DNA of 55,110 bases from Zunongwangia pacifica (GTDB lineage Bacteria; Bacteroidota; Bacteroidia; Flavobacteriales; Flavobacteriaceae). The stretch spans positions 1 through 55,110 of the forward strand of contig NZ_JAKHSK010000033.1 of NCBI RefSeq assembly GCF_023499215.1. The letters run 5' to 3'. Below, in pieces: positions 1-11,005 of the stretch. The notes under the pieces were generated by a model. That model did no database searches, was not told the DNA's origin, and saw nothing but the letters and a program-made list of their open reading frames with translations. The stretch's first letter is position 1. Each line of letters begins with the position of its first letter. A program made the position numbers and the translations under genes.

Positions 1-111
1 AAGATGAGATTTCTTTAAAGGACCGTGGGAGACGACCACGTTGATAGGCTACAGGTGTAAAGGCAGTAATGTCATAGCCGAGTAGTACTAATAATCCGTA
101 TAGCTTGATGC
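1..111 (+). rRNA. 23S ribosomal RNA, 3' end (partial)
   Basis: The first ~110 bases match the conserved 3' tail of bacterial 23S rRNA, including the domain VI segment around GATAGGCTACAGGTGTAAAG and the terminal GTAGTACTAATAATCCGT region. The 5' part lies outside the window, and the exact mature 3' end is an estimate. The 5S gene follows about 150 bases later, as expected in an rRNA operon. Confidence 0.93.
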
Positions 112-261
112 AACGTTCCCCATGGGGTGGATAACCTCTTGGGGACGGCCAAATGCTAATTTTTGTAGAAAGGTTTTACAGTATTTTTTATTTCTTAATC
201 ATGTCAACCTATTAGACCGCTGATCATCTATAACAGATAGGTGATGCAGTAGGTAACGACT
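112..261 (+). other. 23S-5S intergenic spacer
   Basis: Transcribed spacer without a tRNA gene or ORF. Just before 5S, around 219-249, an imperfect hairpin can be drawn (CTGATCATCTAT opposite AGATAGGTGATGCAG), which probably belongs to the 5S processing stem. Confidence 0.6.
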
Positions 262-369
<108 letters not shown>

Positions 370-377
370 CTTTTTAA

Positions 378-408
378 AACCCTTACCAGAACTGGTAAGG
401 GTTTTTTT
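378..408 (+). terminator. rRNA operon terminator
   Basis: Perfect 10 bp inverted repeat CCCTTACCAG / CTGGTAAGGG around an AA centre, flanked by A and T runs, ending in seven T. It lies directly after 5S. Confidence 0.9.
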
Positions 409-579
409 CGTTTTTAGAGATTTTGGTTTTGTATAGCATCTGCTCTTTAAAACACTTCCTAAATAATTCAATAGATTATATTGGTACACTCTTTATAGCG
501 ATGTCTTATATTTAGAAGGATACTGTAAAGTATCAATGGGTCTGATAGTCATTAAAACAATATAATGAACACATAAATC

Positions 580-612
580 AAAGCCTCTCAAATCTAATTG
601 AGAGGCTTTTGT
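580..612. terminator. Hairpin between rRNA operon and DUF6095 gene
   Basis: Perfect 12 bp stem AAAGCCTCTCAA / TTGAGAGGCTTT with a 6-base loop. It lies about 45 bases past the stop of the minus-strand gene at 654-875, so it probably ends that transcript. The rest of the 410-653 stretch shows no gene. Confidence 0.6.
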
Positions 613-653
613 TATATAAGTGTTTATTTAATGTTATAGATCTTAAGCTTCGG

Positions 654-875
654 CTAGTCGAAAATCGCTTTCATAACGATCATAATCCCGCGGAAAATAA
701 GATAAATCGCTGAAAACATGGCTATAATGCCAAGTATTAAAATAGGAATAAATAGTGGCTTATCTTGATTTTGGAAAGAACTGGATATGATCACTGGGCC
801 AGCGATGGCAAGTGGTAAGGATCCAGCTAAATGCTTTATACCTTTAGCTAATACTGTTCGGTTTGTATGTTTCAT
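654..875 (-). CDS. Small membrane protein, DUF6095-like
   Basis: A 73-residue protein with two hydrophobic segments (about residues 15-32 and 40-66) joined by a short polar loop (QNQDKP), so an inner-membrane hairpin is likely. Length and pattern (KGIKHLAGSLPLAIAGP near the start, YLIFRGI near the end) match the small flavobacterial membrane proteins grouped as DUF6095, from memory. No function is known. It stands alone between the rRNA operon and the exporter gene, on the same strand as the latter, about 78 bases beyond its stop. Confidence 0.7.
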   Translation of the reverse strand: MKHTNRTVLAKGIKHLAGSLPLAIAGPVIISSSFQNQDKPLFIPILILGIIAMFSAIYLIFRGIMIVMKAIFD

Positions 876-953
876 TGATGGAGTTTATATCGAATACTTA
901 CAATGGCAAAATTAAGGATTAGCAGCGGTTTATTTTGATATTTTTGTAAGAAA

Positions 954-2159
954 CTAATGTTTGTTCTTTACACTGTATTGAAGTAATAACAGGCTGCTTA
1001 TACTAAGGGAAACCAATAAAATGATTCCTAAAGGAACTATGCTGTCACTGTGGAATAAACTTACCACGAATGAAGCCAAAGCCCCTAAAATCATTTTCAT
1101 ACTTCCTATTAAAGCTGATGCTCTTCCTGCGCGTTTCGTAAAAGGTGTAAGGGACAATGCTGTGGTATTAGGATTCTGAAAGCCTAATAGAAATAAGATT
1201 AGAAATATAAGAATTACAATTATATAAAAGTTGGGTTGAAACGTCCCGGCGATTAAAAATAGAAGTGATAGGATCACCAAGATTATGCTATTGATAAGCG
1301 TTATTTTTAGGATGCCGAATTTTTTCAATACAAAACGGTTAATTTGACTGCCTAAAATTAATCCTCCGGCATTTATCCCAAATAGAATTCCGAATTCACT
1401 CTGACTTAAATCAAAAATGTTCATAAACAGTTTTGGGGCCGATGAGATATAAGAGAACATTGCGCCAATCGCAAAACTTCCGGCAAAGGCGAAATTCATA
1501 AATTTTGGATGAATCAGGATGCTATAGTAATTCTTCAATACACTTTTAGGTGTTAATTGAACTTTAGCATCTGGGGTGATACTTTCTGGTAAGAAACTGG
1601 AGACACTTATAAGCATTAATAATGCAAAACTTCCCATAAACAGGAATACGATAGGCCATCCATAAGATTGTATAATAAACCCACCAATTGTGGGGGCTAT
1701 AATAGGTGCTCCGCCCATAATGAGCATTAAGATAGAAATTGCACCGGCAACTTCTTCTACAGGGAATATATCCCTAACAATTGCTTTAGAAGCCACCATA
1801 CCGGCCGATGCTCCCAATGCAAGGAAAAACCTTGCAACAATTAGAGAGATTAAATTTGGAGCAAAATAACAGGCCAGTGCCGCGACAATATAAATGATTA
1901 AACCAATTTGGAGAGGTCGCTTTCTACCAAACTTATCCATGATAGGTCCATAGGCCATCTGGCCCAGTGAGATCCCGATAAAATAGGAGGTAAGCGTTAA
2001 TCCTACTCTTGCAACAGTGATATTAAAATCTTGGGCTATATTTTCAAATCCCGGCAGGTAAGAGTCTATGGAAAATGGCCCCAGGGCAATTAACGTTCCT
2101 AAAACCAATAAAATAATATATTCCTTTTTCTTGTTTCTTTCTCCAGGGGTATAATTCAT
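954..2159 (-). CDS. Bcr/CflA-type MFS drug exporter
   Basis: 401 residues with about twelve hydrophobic segments: an inner-membrane proton-coupled exporter of the major facilitator superfamily. The loop between helices 2 and 3 carries the MFS signature GPIMDKFGRKRP (residues 71-82). The first helix ends in a SIDSYLPGF motif that resembles the (D)MYLPALP motif typical of Bcr/CflA multidrug exporters. Length is normal for the family. The substrate cannot be told; family members export bicyclomycin, chloramphenicol, sulfonamides or dipeptides. A strong hairpin separates it from the isocitrate dehydrogenase gene, so it is probably transcribed on its own. Confidence 0.85.
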   Translation of the reverse strand: MNYTPGERNKKKEYIILLVLGTLIALGPFSIDSYLPGFENIAQDFNITVARVGLTLTSYFIGISLGQMAYGPIMDKFGRKRPLQIGLIIYIVAALACYFAPNLISLIVARFFLALGASAGMVASKAIVRDIFPVEEVAGAISILMLIMGGAPIIAPTIGGFIIQSYGWPIVFLFMGSFALLMLISVSSFLPESITPDAKVQLTPKSVLKNYYSILIHPKFMNFAFAGSFAIGAMFSYISSAPKLFMNIFDLSQSEFGILFGINAGGLILGSQINRFVLKKFGILKITLINSIILVILSLLFLIAGTFQPNFYIIVILIFLILFLLGFQNPNTTALSLTPFTKRAGRASALIGSMKMILGALASFVVSLFHSDSIVPLGIILLVSLSISSLLLLQYSVKNKH

Positions 2160-2273
2160 TGTGCAAATTTCGGTAAGAAAATAGTTTTTAAACCTATGAG
2201 AATAAGGTTTAACCTAAGATTAATAGATTTGATGTTTTATTTTGAACCCTTAAATCTTATGAGTGGGGTAGAA

Positions 2274-2324
2274 TAAAAAAAAGAAAGGTCGAAATTGTAC
2301 AATTTCGACCTTTCTTTTTTTATT
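2274..2324. terminator. Terminator of the isocitrate dehydrogenase gene
   Basis: Long perfect palindrome centred on GTAC at about 2299, with arms AAAGAAAGGTCGAAATTG / CAATTTCGACCTTTCTTT flanked by A and T runs. It begins about 13 bases beyond the icd stop (2337) on the minus strand and would work in either direction. Confidence 0.9.
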
Positions 2325-2336
2325 CTTTCTAAAAAA

Positions 2337-4562
<2,226 letters not shown>

Positions 4563-4592
4563 TCAATTTTTTTGATTTGTCAATATTCGCAA

Positions 4593-4616
4593 AAACCCTG
4601 CAATGACACAGGGTTT
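4593..4616 (-). promoter_or_regulatory. Hairpin in the leader of the isocitrate dehydrogenase gene
   Basis: AAACCCTG / CAGGGTTT stem with an 8-base loop. Read on the minus strand it is followed by a short T run, 34 bases upstream of the icd start. It is separate from the rplS terminator at 4705-4730. It could be an attenuator, or the terminator of a short transcript starting in 4617-4700. Confidence 0.45.
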
Positions 4617-4704
4617 GATGCATTCGCAATATACTATTTTTTAGGCATTTTAGCTAGCGATTTGCGGCTAAAGCCTGTTAAGAAATACTAAAAATAGCGC
4701 ATAA

Positions 4705-4731
4705 AAAAACTCCGTTTTAAACGGAGTTTTT
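4705..4731 (-). terminator. Terminator downstream of rplS
   Basis: Palindrome AAAAACTCCGTTT / AAACGGAGTTTTT, 25 bases past the rplS stop, with A and T flanks suited to rho-independent termination. Confidence 0.85.
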
Positions 4732-4755
4732 AAATTGTATTTTAAAAAGTAAAAA

Positions 4756-5109
4756 TTAAGCTCTTTTTGCTTCTTTAATACGAGCTTTTTTACCAGTAAG
4801 TTCTCTAAAGTAGAAAATTCTAGCTCTTCTAACGCTACCTCTTTTGTTGATTTCGATCTTTTGGATCGCAGGAAGGTTTACCGGGAAGATACGCTCTACA
4901 CCTACAGTTCCACTCATTTTTCTAATAGTGAAAGTTTGTGAGCTACCTGTTCCTCTTTTTTGGATTACAACTCCACGGAAGAACTGAGTACGGGTTTTTT
5001 GACCCTCTTTAATTTCGTAATAAACAGTAATAGTATCTCCGGCTGAAAATTCAGGAAGATCTTTCTTAGTAACGAATTCGTCTTGAACGTATTTAATTAA
5101 CGATTCCAT
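4756..5109 (-). CDS. rplS: 50S ribosomal protein L19
   Basis: 117 residues, the normal L19 length. L19 sits at the 30S-50S interface of the ribosome. Recognisable segments are FSAGDTITVYYEIKEGQKTR, FRGVVIQKRGTGSSQTFTIRK, GVERIFPVNLPAIQKIEI and GSVRRARIFYFRELTGKKARI. The reading frame is open for seven more codons upstream, but the family N terminus MESLIKYVQDE fits the ATG at 5107-5109, so that start is chosen. The same-strand neighbour trmD fits the common pairing of trmD and rplS in bacteria, though a 118-base gap here leaves room for a separate promoter. Confidence 0.97.
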   Translation of the reverse strand: MESLIKYVQDEFVTKKDLPEFSAGDTITVYYEIKEGQKTRTQFFRGVVIQKRGTGSSQTFTIRKMSGTVGVERIFPVNLPAIQKIEINKRGSVRRARIFYFRELTGKKARIKEAKRA

Positions 5110-5227
5110 AGTTAAATATTTAAGATACAAGCTAAAACAACGTTCACGGTTCTCGCCAGAGGTTATTTTAGAACGGATGCAAAATTATAAATTTTATTTT
5201 TATAATTAGATGTTTTATTAAAGAATT

Positions 5228-5908
5228 TTAATCTTCGTCTAAAAGATCTGGTCTAAGCTTTTGTGTGCGCTTAAAAGCTTCATTTTCACGCCATTCTTCT
5301 ATTTTAGGGAAATTACCTGTAGTTAAAATTTCAGGAACTTTCCAGCCCTTATATTCAGCGGGCCTGGTGTACACTGGAGGTGCTAATAAGTTATCCTGAA
5401 ACGAATCTGTTAAGGCTGAAGTCTCATTCCCCAAAACCCCAGGGATAAGCCTGATTACCGCATCACATAAAATAGCTGCACCTAATTCGCCGCCAGAAAG
5501 TACATAATCACCTACTGAAATCTCTTTGGTAATAAAATGATCACGCACGCGCTGATCTACACCTTTATAATGACCACAAAGAATGATGATGTTTTCCATC
5601 ATCGATATTCTATTTGCCATTTTTTGATTTAAGGTGGCACCATCAGGTGTCATATAAATGACTTCGTCGTAATCTCTTTCAGATTTCAGCTTAGTAATGC
5701 ATTTATCGATAGGCTCGATCATCATCACCATTCCTGCTCCGCCACCAAATTGATAATCGTCAATTTGTTTGTAGTTATCGGTTACATAATCCCTTAAATT
5801 ATGTAGATGAATTTCTACGTGTCCTTTTTCTATAGCTCGTTTAAGGATAGAAGCTTCAAACGGACTTTTAAGAATATCAGGAACAACGGTGATAATATCT
5901 ATTCGCAT
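5228..5908 (-). CDS. trmD: tRNA (guanine37-N1)-methyltransferase
   Basis: 226 residues. TrmD methylates G37 next to the anticodon using S-adenosylmethionine and so prevents +1 frameshifting. The deep-knot cofactor site is visible: [10 protein letters not shown] (111-120) and [14 protein letters not shown] (131-144). The early FGGGAGM loop (54-60) is also diagnostic. Length is slightly below the ~250 of enterobacterial TrmD because the C-terminal domain is short, as is usual in Bacteroidota. It lies directly upstream of rplS on the same strand. Confidence 0.96.
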   Translation of the reverse strand: MRIDIITVVPDILKSPFEASILKRAIEKGHVEIHLHNLRDYVTDNYKQIDDYQFGGGAGMVMMIEPIDKCITKLKSERDYDEVIYMTPDGATLNQKMANRISMMENIIILCGHYKGVDQRVRDHFITKEISVGDYVLSGGELGAAILCDAVIRLIPGVLGNETSALTDSFQDNLLAPPVYTRPAEYKGWKVPEILTTGNFPKIEEWRENEAFKRTQKLRPDLLDED

Positions 5909-5966
5909 GGCATTTTAATTTAAGAATGCAATTTTAGGACTGCAAAGATGCGAATAATTGCACAAT

Positions 5967-6557
5967 TTAACTGTTCATTCGGTTTACCTTATTTTTTTCA
6001 TCCTGAAGAAGGCGGCCAAGACGCTGCTCCTTTTCTAGTGCTTTTTTCTTGTAGTCATCAAAATCTCTTTCTGTATCATCAAGACGTTTTTTTGCTTCTT
6101 TGGTAACTGCGTTAGAGTTTTTGAATTTATAAATAAAGAAAAGTAAGGCTAAAATAAGAATGGCAACAATTCCCCACATCATCGCCATGTAGGTTCCTTT
6201 GGTTAGAGGCATCCCTAAAAAAACGATGTTGTCTTTCTCTTCAGTAACTTTTTGAAGATTTTGCTGCGTGGTTTTTAATTCCTTTTCTAAATTAGCAATT
6301 TCTTCTTCCTGTTGGTCTGCTGTATTTTTGCCAACTGTAATCTGGTCTTTTAATTCCTGGATATAATCGTTGGTGTTGTCTCTTAGATCGATAAGATCGT
6401 CATAGTTCACCACTTTATATTCCTGATAATTGTTAGAAGACTCAATTAGTTCCTGAAATTCTTGTTGAATGGGATTTGTTTTAGAAATACTGTCCTGTGC
6501 ATTACTTTTTAAAGTAAATGCGGTAAAAATTAATAGTGTAATTAGTAGCTTATTCAT
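5967..6557 (-). CDS. Secreted/membrane coiled-coil protein of unknown function
   Basis: 196 residues. A signal-like N terminus (MNKLLITLLIFTAFTLKSNAQ) is followed by a heptad-rich charged stretch (about 40-110), one membrane helix (about 122-142, MWGIVAILILALLFFIYKF) and a second charged coiled coil to the end. The predicted form is an inner-membrane protein with coiled coils on both sides. From memory, homologues next to trmD in flavobacteria are often named tRNA (guanine-N1)-methyltransferase by proximity. Nothing in this sequence supports a methyltransferase: there is no knot motif. It is 58 bases upstream of trmD on the same strand and may share its transcript. Confidence 0.7.
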   Translation of the reverse strand: MNKLLITLLIFTAFTLKSNAQDSISKTNPIQQEFQELIESSNNYQEYKVVNYDDLIDLRDNTNDYIQELKDQITVGKNTADQQEEEIANLEKELKTTQQNLQKVTEEKDNIVFLGMPLTKGTYMAMMWGIVAILILALLFFIYKFKNSNAVTKEAKKRLDDTERDFDDYKKKALEKEQRLGRLLQDEKNKVNRMNS

Positions 6558-6690
6558 TTTAATAATGAAGTTTTCGTGTTTGTTAGTACCAACGTAACCT
6601 TTAAAATGTTATTTTATTGTATGGGGCTTCGTTTTTTTGGCCTGCAAATTTCTGAAGAAACTAGCTTCAAAACAACCAATATTGATTAAA

Positions 6691-7785
6691 TTAATCTTTT
6701 CGCTTAGCGTCTTCAAAATTTATTTCTTCATTCACGCTATTTTTAAACGCATTGATCCACGCATTTTTGAAAATATTAAAAATAGTAGGAAAGAGCCCAC
6801 TTTTTACATCGTTAAGATCCCCTTCCAGCGGAACTTTGGTTGCTAAAGTATCGGTACCCTGGTTTTTTAGAATAAATTTAAAAACTCCCACAAAGCCTTC
6901 CCATAACTTTTTAAATAGTCCGCCCTTATCTTCTTTTCCAAGAAGTTTAGTGTTAATAAACATTGGTTTAATATACCCTTTTAAATACGCATCATTTATG
7001 GCAATTTCGCTATAGAGCTCAAAAGTTCCACTTTCAAAATCAACACCGGCATAGCGGCGTGTAAGATCATTAATTCCGGTAGCATTTGCCTTTTGTAAAG
7101 AGAAATCAAGATCCATATCGGGTATTTCTTTTAATAAGTTCATGTTTCCGTTAAGTTTTACATTGCCGTCACCAATAGAAACTGCTGTGGCCTGAATGTT
7201 TGAGGGCAATTGCTCTTTGGTGTTTATTACATTGCTAAGATTGGTGGCTTTGAGGTCTATTTTTTGCATAAACATATCGATCTGAGGATCAGACGAAAGT
7301 TGAACAAAGTTTGCCGTACCATTGTAAATCTGAAGGTGATTAATATCAATAGGCACCAGATCGGTTAAAGCTTTTGTCCAATCTTCTGTATCTGGATTTT
7401 CTACTGAAGTGGTATCCTGCTGATCTTCGAAAATGTAGTTAAATTGAGGATGATGCATCTCAATTTCACTTACCACTTTCCCTTTTAAAAGGGATTTCCA
7501 TTCTATTGAAATGTCTGTTTTTGGAAAATCGAGTAGTGGAGTTTCAGTTTCTGCATTTTCTTTTATTAAAACTAAAGAATCTATGGTGTAAGCACCTCGC
7601 CATAATGCCAGATCAATATCTTCTACATGGCCACGATAACCAGGGATGTTATTCAACGTTTTGTTTACATAATTTTTAACGATAAGTGGCAGGAATAGAC
7701 GAAAAATAATAAGCGCTCCTATAATTGTTACCGGAACGATATAGCGTTTCTTTTTAAGATGTCGTCTTTTTCTTTTAGAATTCAT
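6691..7785 (-). CDS. DUF748 / AsmA-like membrane-anchored protein
   Basis: 364 residues. A very basic N terminus (KRKRRHLKKKRY) precedes one membrane helix (about 17-35). The rest is a periplasmic, beta-rich region of the DUF748 type, with segments such as PGYRGHVEDIDLALWRGAYTIDSLVLIK and repeated LDFSL/KLNGNMNL strands like those of AsmA-related lipid-transfer bridge proteins. The likely place of action is the periplasm, anchored in the inner membrane. The exact role is unknown; a link to envelope lipid transport is inferred from the wider AsmA family. It is a single gene, with 133 bases between its stop and the next gene on the strand. Confidence 0.72.
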   Translation of the reverse strand: MNSKRKRRHLKKKRYIVPVTIIGALIIFRLFLPLIVKNYVNKTLNNIPGYRGHVEDIDLALWRGAYTIDSLVLIKENAETETPLLDFPKTDISIEWKSLLKGKVVSEIEMHHPQFNYIFEDQQDTTSVENPDTEDWTKALTDLVPIDINHLQIYNGTANFVQLSSDPQIDMFMQKIDLKATNLSNVINTKEQLPSNIQATAVSIGDGNVKLNGNMNLLKEIPDMDLDFSLQKANATGINDLTRRYAGVDFESGTFELYSEIAINDAYLKGYIKPMFINTKLLGKEDKGGLFKKLWEGFVGVFKFILKNQGTDTLATKVPLEGDLNDVKSGLFPTIFNIFKNAWINAFKNSVNEEINFEDAKRKD

Positions 7786-7842
7786 GCCTCATTTTTTACA
7801 AAATTGCATAAAGCCCTTAAATCAACGGGTTAAGTTTATCAC

Positions 7843-7872
7843 AAAAAAAGATACCCGCCATTGGCGGGTATC
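7843..7872 (-). terminator. Terminator of the GAPDH gene
   Basis: Near-perfect 11 bp stem GATACCCGCCA / TGGCGGGTATC. Read on the minus strand it is followed by seven T. It lies 23 bases past the GAPDH stop. Confidence 0.88.
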
Positions 7873-7894
7873 GGGGATTGGAAAAAATACAGGT

Positions 7895-9343
7895 TTAGTA
7901 GTAAGTATATCGCCTAACTTTTGCAATATACTTCGCTAGCCTGATTACCTGGTGGCTATAGCCATACTCGTTATCGTACCATACATATAACACGATGTTT
8001 TTTCCGTGATTGGCAACAATAGTTGCTTTACTGTCATAAATAGCGGGAGCTGAAGAACCAATAATGTCTGATGATACCAGCTCGTTATCTATAGAAAACT
8101 TAATTTGCTCCACCAAATCACCTTCCAGTGCATATTTTTTTAAGATAGAATTTACGCCTTCGACAGAGGTTTCATTTTCTACTTCTAAATGTAGAATAGC
8201 TAAAGAGCCGTTAGGAACAGGAACACGTATGGCATTAGAAGTTAATTTTCCTGCTAATTGCGGGAGACATTTTGCCACTGCTTTACCGGCGCCGGTTTCC
8301 GTAATGACCATATTTAAACTGGCTGCTCTGCCACGGCGATATTTACTATGCATATTATCAACCAGATTTTGATCGTTGGTATAGGCATGAATGGTTTCCA
8401 AATGCCCGTTAACAATCCCCAGGGATTCGTCTATAGCTTTTAGAACCGGAGTGATCGCGTTTGTGGTACAGCTGGCAGCGGAATAAATATGATGTTCCTC
8501 TGGCTTAAATAACGTGTGGTTTGCCCCGTGGACGATATTCGGAATTCCCTTTCCCGGCGCGGTAAGCAAAATTTTTGTAGCTCCTTTTGATTTTAAATGT
8601 CTTTGTAGTGCTTCTTTATCTCTAAAAGCACCAGTATTGTCAATAATTAAAGCATCACTGATTCCAAATTTTGTGTAATCGATATCCTCGGGTTTAGAGG
8701 CGCTAATTACATGCACGGTGGTATCATTAATAATTAATGCCGATTTTTCAAGATTATAAGAAACTGTTCCGGCAAATTCACCATGAACAGAATCATTCAT
8801 TAAAAGAGATGCTCTTTTGGCTAAGACTTCTTCAGAAATTGTGTCCCTGGTAACGATTGCTCGTAGCCTAAGCTGGTTGCCTTTTCCGGTTTTAGTCATT
8901 AATTCCCGTGCAACCAATCGGCCAATTCTTCCAAAGCCATATAGCACCACATCTTTAGGAGTTACTGCTTCTACTTCTTTGGCTCCTTTTAATTTTTCTG
9001 ATACAAAAGCCATAGCATTTGTATACTCTTCGTCTTCTAAATGATACTCGTAAGTAAGTTTCCCTATATCTAATTTGGCAGGAGGAAGATCAAGGTCTTT
9101 AATCGCTTTGGTAATTTCAACCGAATCGAAGATAGAGATTGGTTTTTGTACAAAAGCACCTGCATATTCATGAAGGTTTAAAATGTCGCTCACATTTTTG
9201 TTGATAAGCTGATTTCTAAAAAGGACGAGCTCGATAGATTTATCATACCATAAGTCACTTACGATATTAATAAATTCTACGGTGGCGCGTCTTCGATCTG
9301 CCTGAAATGCAAGTTCTCTTTCGTAAACTTTATTTAAGCTCAT
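7895..9343 (-). CDS. gap: Glyceraldehyde-3-phosphate dehydrogenase, long form
   Basis: 482 residues from the chosen ATG (9341-9343). The frame stays open for 31 more codons upstream, but those encode a non-conserved stretch that overlaps the degP terminator, so the shorter start is preferred. The NAD-binding motif is GFGRIGR (136-142), the active-site cysteine is C292 in SAASCTTNAITP, and the C-terminal signature is WYDNEYGYSHQV. The ~130-residue N-terminal extension before the Rossmann fold marks the long GAPDH paralogue found in many Bacteroidota beside a normal ~330-residue enzyme. It interconverts glyceraldehyde-3-phosphate and 1,3-bisphosphoglycerate. A gluconeogenic or special role for the long form is possible but not shown here. 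It is monocistronic with its own terminator. Confidence 0.93.
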   Translation of the reverse strand: MSLNKVYERELAFQADRRRATVEFINIVSDLWYDKSIELVLFRNQLINKNVSDILNLHEYAGAFVQKPISIFDSVEITKAIKDLDLPPAKLDIGKLTYEYHLEDEEYTNAMAFVSEKLKGAKEVEAVTPKDVVLYGFGRIGRLVARELMTKTGKGNQLRLRAIVTRDTISEEVLAKRASLLMNDSVHGEFAGTVSYNLEKSALIINDTTVHVISASKPEDIDYTKFGISDALIIDNTGAFRDKEALQRHLKSKGATKILLTAPGKGIPNIVHGANHTLFKPEEHHIYSAASCTTNAITPVLKAIDESLGIVNGHLETIHAYTNDQNLVDNMHSKYRRGRAASLNMVITETGAGKAVAKCLPQLAGKLTSNAIRVPVPNGSLAILHLEVENETSVEGVNSILKKYALEGDLVEQIKFSIDNELVSSDIIGSSAPAIYDSKATIVANHGKNIVLYVWYDNEYGYSHQVIRLAKYIAKVRRYTYY

Positions 9344-9418
9344 TTTGTTTAAATGTGTGATTAAATTTAATACAAAAGTATGGATTTCAAACGTTTTCGT
9401 AAAACAATTAAGATATAA

Positions 9419-9446
9419 AAAAACTCCTGTAAACACAGGAGTTTTA
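9419..9446 (-). terminator. Terminator of the DegP-type protease gene
   Basis: Perfect stem AAAACTCCTGT / ACAGGAGTTTT with a 4-base loop (AAAC), 24 bases past the protease stop and followed on the minus strand by further A/T. Confidence 0.85.
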
Positions 9447-9469
9447 AGTGTATTTTTAACTTTTATTTG

Positions 9470-10867
9470 TTATCTAAAGATTACACGTTGTTTTTGACCG
9501 GTTTTATCGATAAAAGTCATAGTTATGCCTTGTCCTCTTTCTAGAGATTTAAAAGCTTCCTCTGCATCCCGAATATCATAGATTTTCTCACCGTTAATTT
9601 CAGTAATAATTGCTCCCAAAAATTCTTCTTCAGGATATTGATCACTCAATGTTTTACTGATTTTTACACCATTTTCGGTTTGATAGAATTTCAATTCGTC
9701 TTTAGTGGCATTGGTTACTTCTAAACCAATTGGGAGCTGTGTAACACTAAGCTTGGTTAATTTTACGGCAATTTCTTTTTCAACGCCATCTCTTAATACC
9801 GTTACATTTACGGTATCATTTGGTCGTTTAGTGTTGATGTAACCGGTAAGATCTGAGAATTTGTTAACGTTAGTATTATCAATTTTTCTAATTACATCTT
9901 TCGCTTTGATTCCCGCTTTTTCAGCACCGCTTCCAGAAGTTACTTCACTTACATAAACTCCTTGTGAGGTTCCATATTCTTCAATAAGCTCTGGAGTTCT
10001 GTTAAAGTCACTTCCTCTAATACCAAGAATTCCCTGTTGGATATCTCCATATTCCATAATATCCTCAACGATTTTTCTGGCGTTGTTAGAAGGTACAGCA
10101 AAAGCATAACCAACATAACTACCGGTCATCGAGGTGATCGCAGTGTTAATTCCTATTAATTCACCATTAATATTTACAAGTGCACCACCACTGTTTCCAG
10201 GATTTATCGCAGCATCGGTCTGGATAAATGATTGTCCTGTCGCGTTGGGATTTAAGTTTCTGGATTTTGCACTTACGATACCAGCGGTAACGGTAGATTT
10301 TAAGTTAAAAGGGTTACCAACAGCCAATACCCATTCCCCAACTTTTACATTATTGGAGTTTCCAAAAGGGATATATTCCAGTTCTTCTTCAGGTTCAACT
10401 TTAATTAATGCAATATCCGAAATGGCATCGGCACCTATAACTTTCGCCTTATACGTTTTGTTATTATTTAAGGTAACTTCTAATTCGTTAGCACCATCAA
10501 TTACGTGATTGTTGGTCACAATATAGCCATCTGGAGTGATAATGACACCAGATCCGGTTCCACGTAAGGCTTTGCTGGACTCGGTTCTTCCCTGCATTAC
10601 ATCTGCCCAGCTTCTTGGGCCATTGTATACCGCTACATTTTTAACATGCACGACCGCATGAACTGTTTTCTCTGCGGCTGCCGTAAAATCTACATTGGTA
10701 CCGTACGTTCGATTGGCATCGTAATTTGCTTGAATAAGGCTTTGGGTAGCATCTTGCTTTTCTTGCAAGAAGGAAACATTTTCTTCTTCAAAAAACAGCT
10801 TGTAGCTACCTAATGTTAATGCTCCACCAAGGATGGAAACAATAAGTAAACTTGCTAATTTTCTCAT
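9470..10867 (-). CDS. degP: Periplasmic serine protease/chaperone of the DegP/HtrA family
   Basis: 465 residues. An N-terminal hydrophobic segment (about 5-22) acts as signal peptide or anchor. The trypsin-like domain has a complete catalytic triad: H121 in TNNHVI, D151 in AISDIALIKV and S226 in NPGNSGGAL. Two PDZ domains follow (about 275-365 and 375-465). HtrA proteins degrade or refold misfolded envelope proteins under stress. Length fits a two-PDZ DegP. It is divergent from dapF across a 138-base gap and monocistronic. Confidence 0.93.
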   Translation of the reverse strand: MRKLASLLIVSILGGALTLGSYKLFFEEENVSFLQEKQDATQSLIQANYDANRTYGTNVDFTAAAEKTVHAVVHVKNVAVYNGPRSWADVMQGRTESSKALRGTGSGVIITPDGYIVTNNHVIDGANELEVTLNNNKTYKAKVIGADAISDIALIKVEPEEELEYIPFGNSNNVKVGEWVLAVGNPFNLKSTVTAGIVSAKSRNLNPNATGQSFIQTDAAINPGNSGGALVNINGELIGINTAITSMTGSYVGYAFAVPSNNARKIVEDIMEYGDIQQGILGIRGSDFNRTPELIEEYGTSQGVYVSEVTSGSGAEKAGIKAKDVIRKIDNTNVNKFSDLTGYINTKRPNDTVNVTVLRDGVEKEIAVKLTKLSVTQLPIGLEVTNATKDELKFYQTENGVKISKTLSDQYPEEEFLGAIITEINGEKIYDIRDAEEAFKSLERGQGITMTFIDKTGQKQRVIFR

Positions 10868-10975
10868 CTTCTTCTCAAAAATTTTATTTATTAAACTTTT
10901 AATTTATACTAATTAGATTCTATTTTCCTGTTTGTCAGCTAATAGTTAAAAACGTAGAAGTCAGTTCTAAAATTG

Positions 10976-10983
10976 TATATTTG
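10976..10983 (+). promoter_or_regulatory. Candidate promoter -7 element for dapF operon
   Basis: TATATTTG is a perfect match to the Bacteroidota -7 element TAnnTTTG, 22 bases before the dapF ATG in the degP-dapF divergent region. No clear -33 TTG stands at the right spacing, so the call is moderate. Confidence 0.45.
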
Positions 10984-11005
10984 AGCCGTTAAAATCTGCT
11001 AAAAT

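Noticed and set aside
112-261. tRNA gene in the 23S-5S spacer
   Set aside because: No cloverleaf or CCA end; the spacer is too short and lacks the T-loop GTTCRA motif. No tRNA gene was seen elsewhere either.
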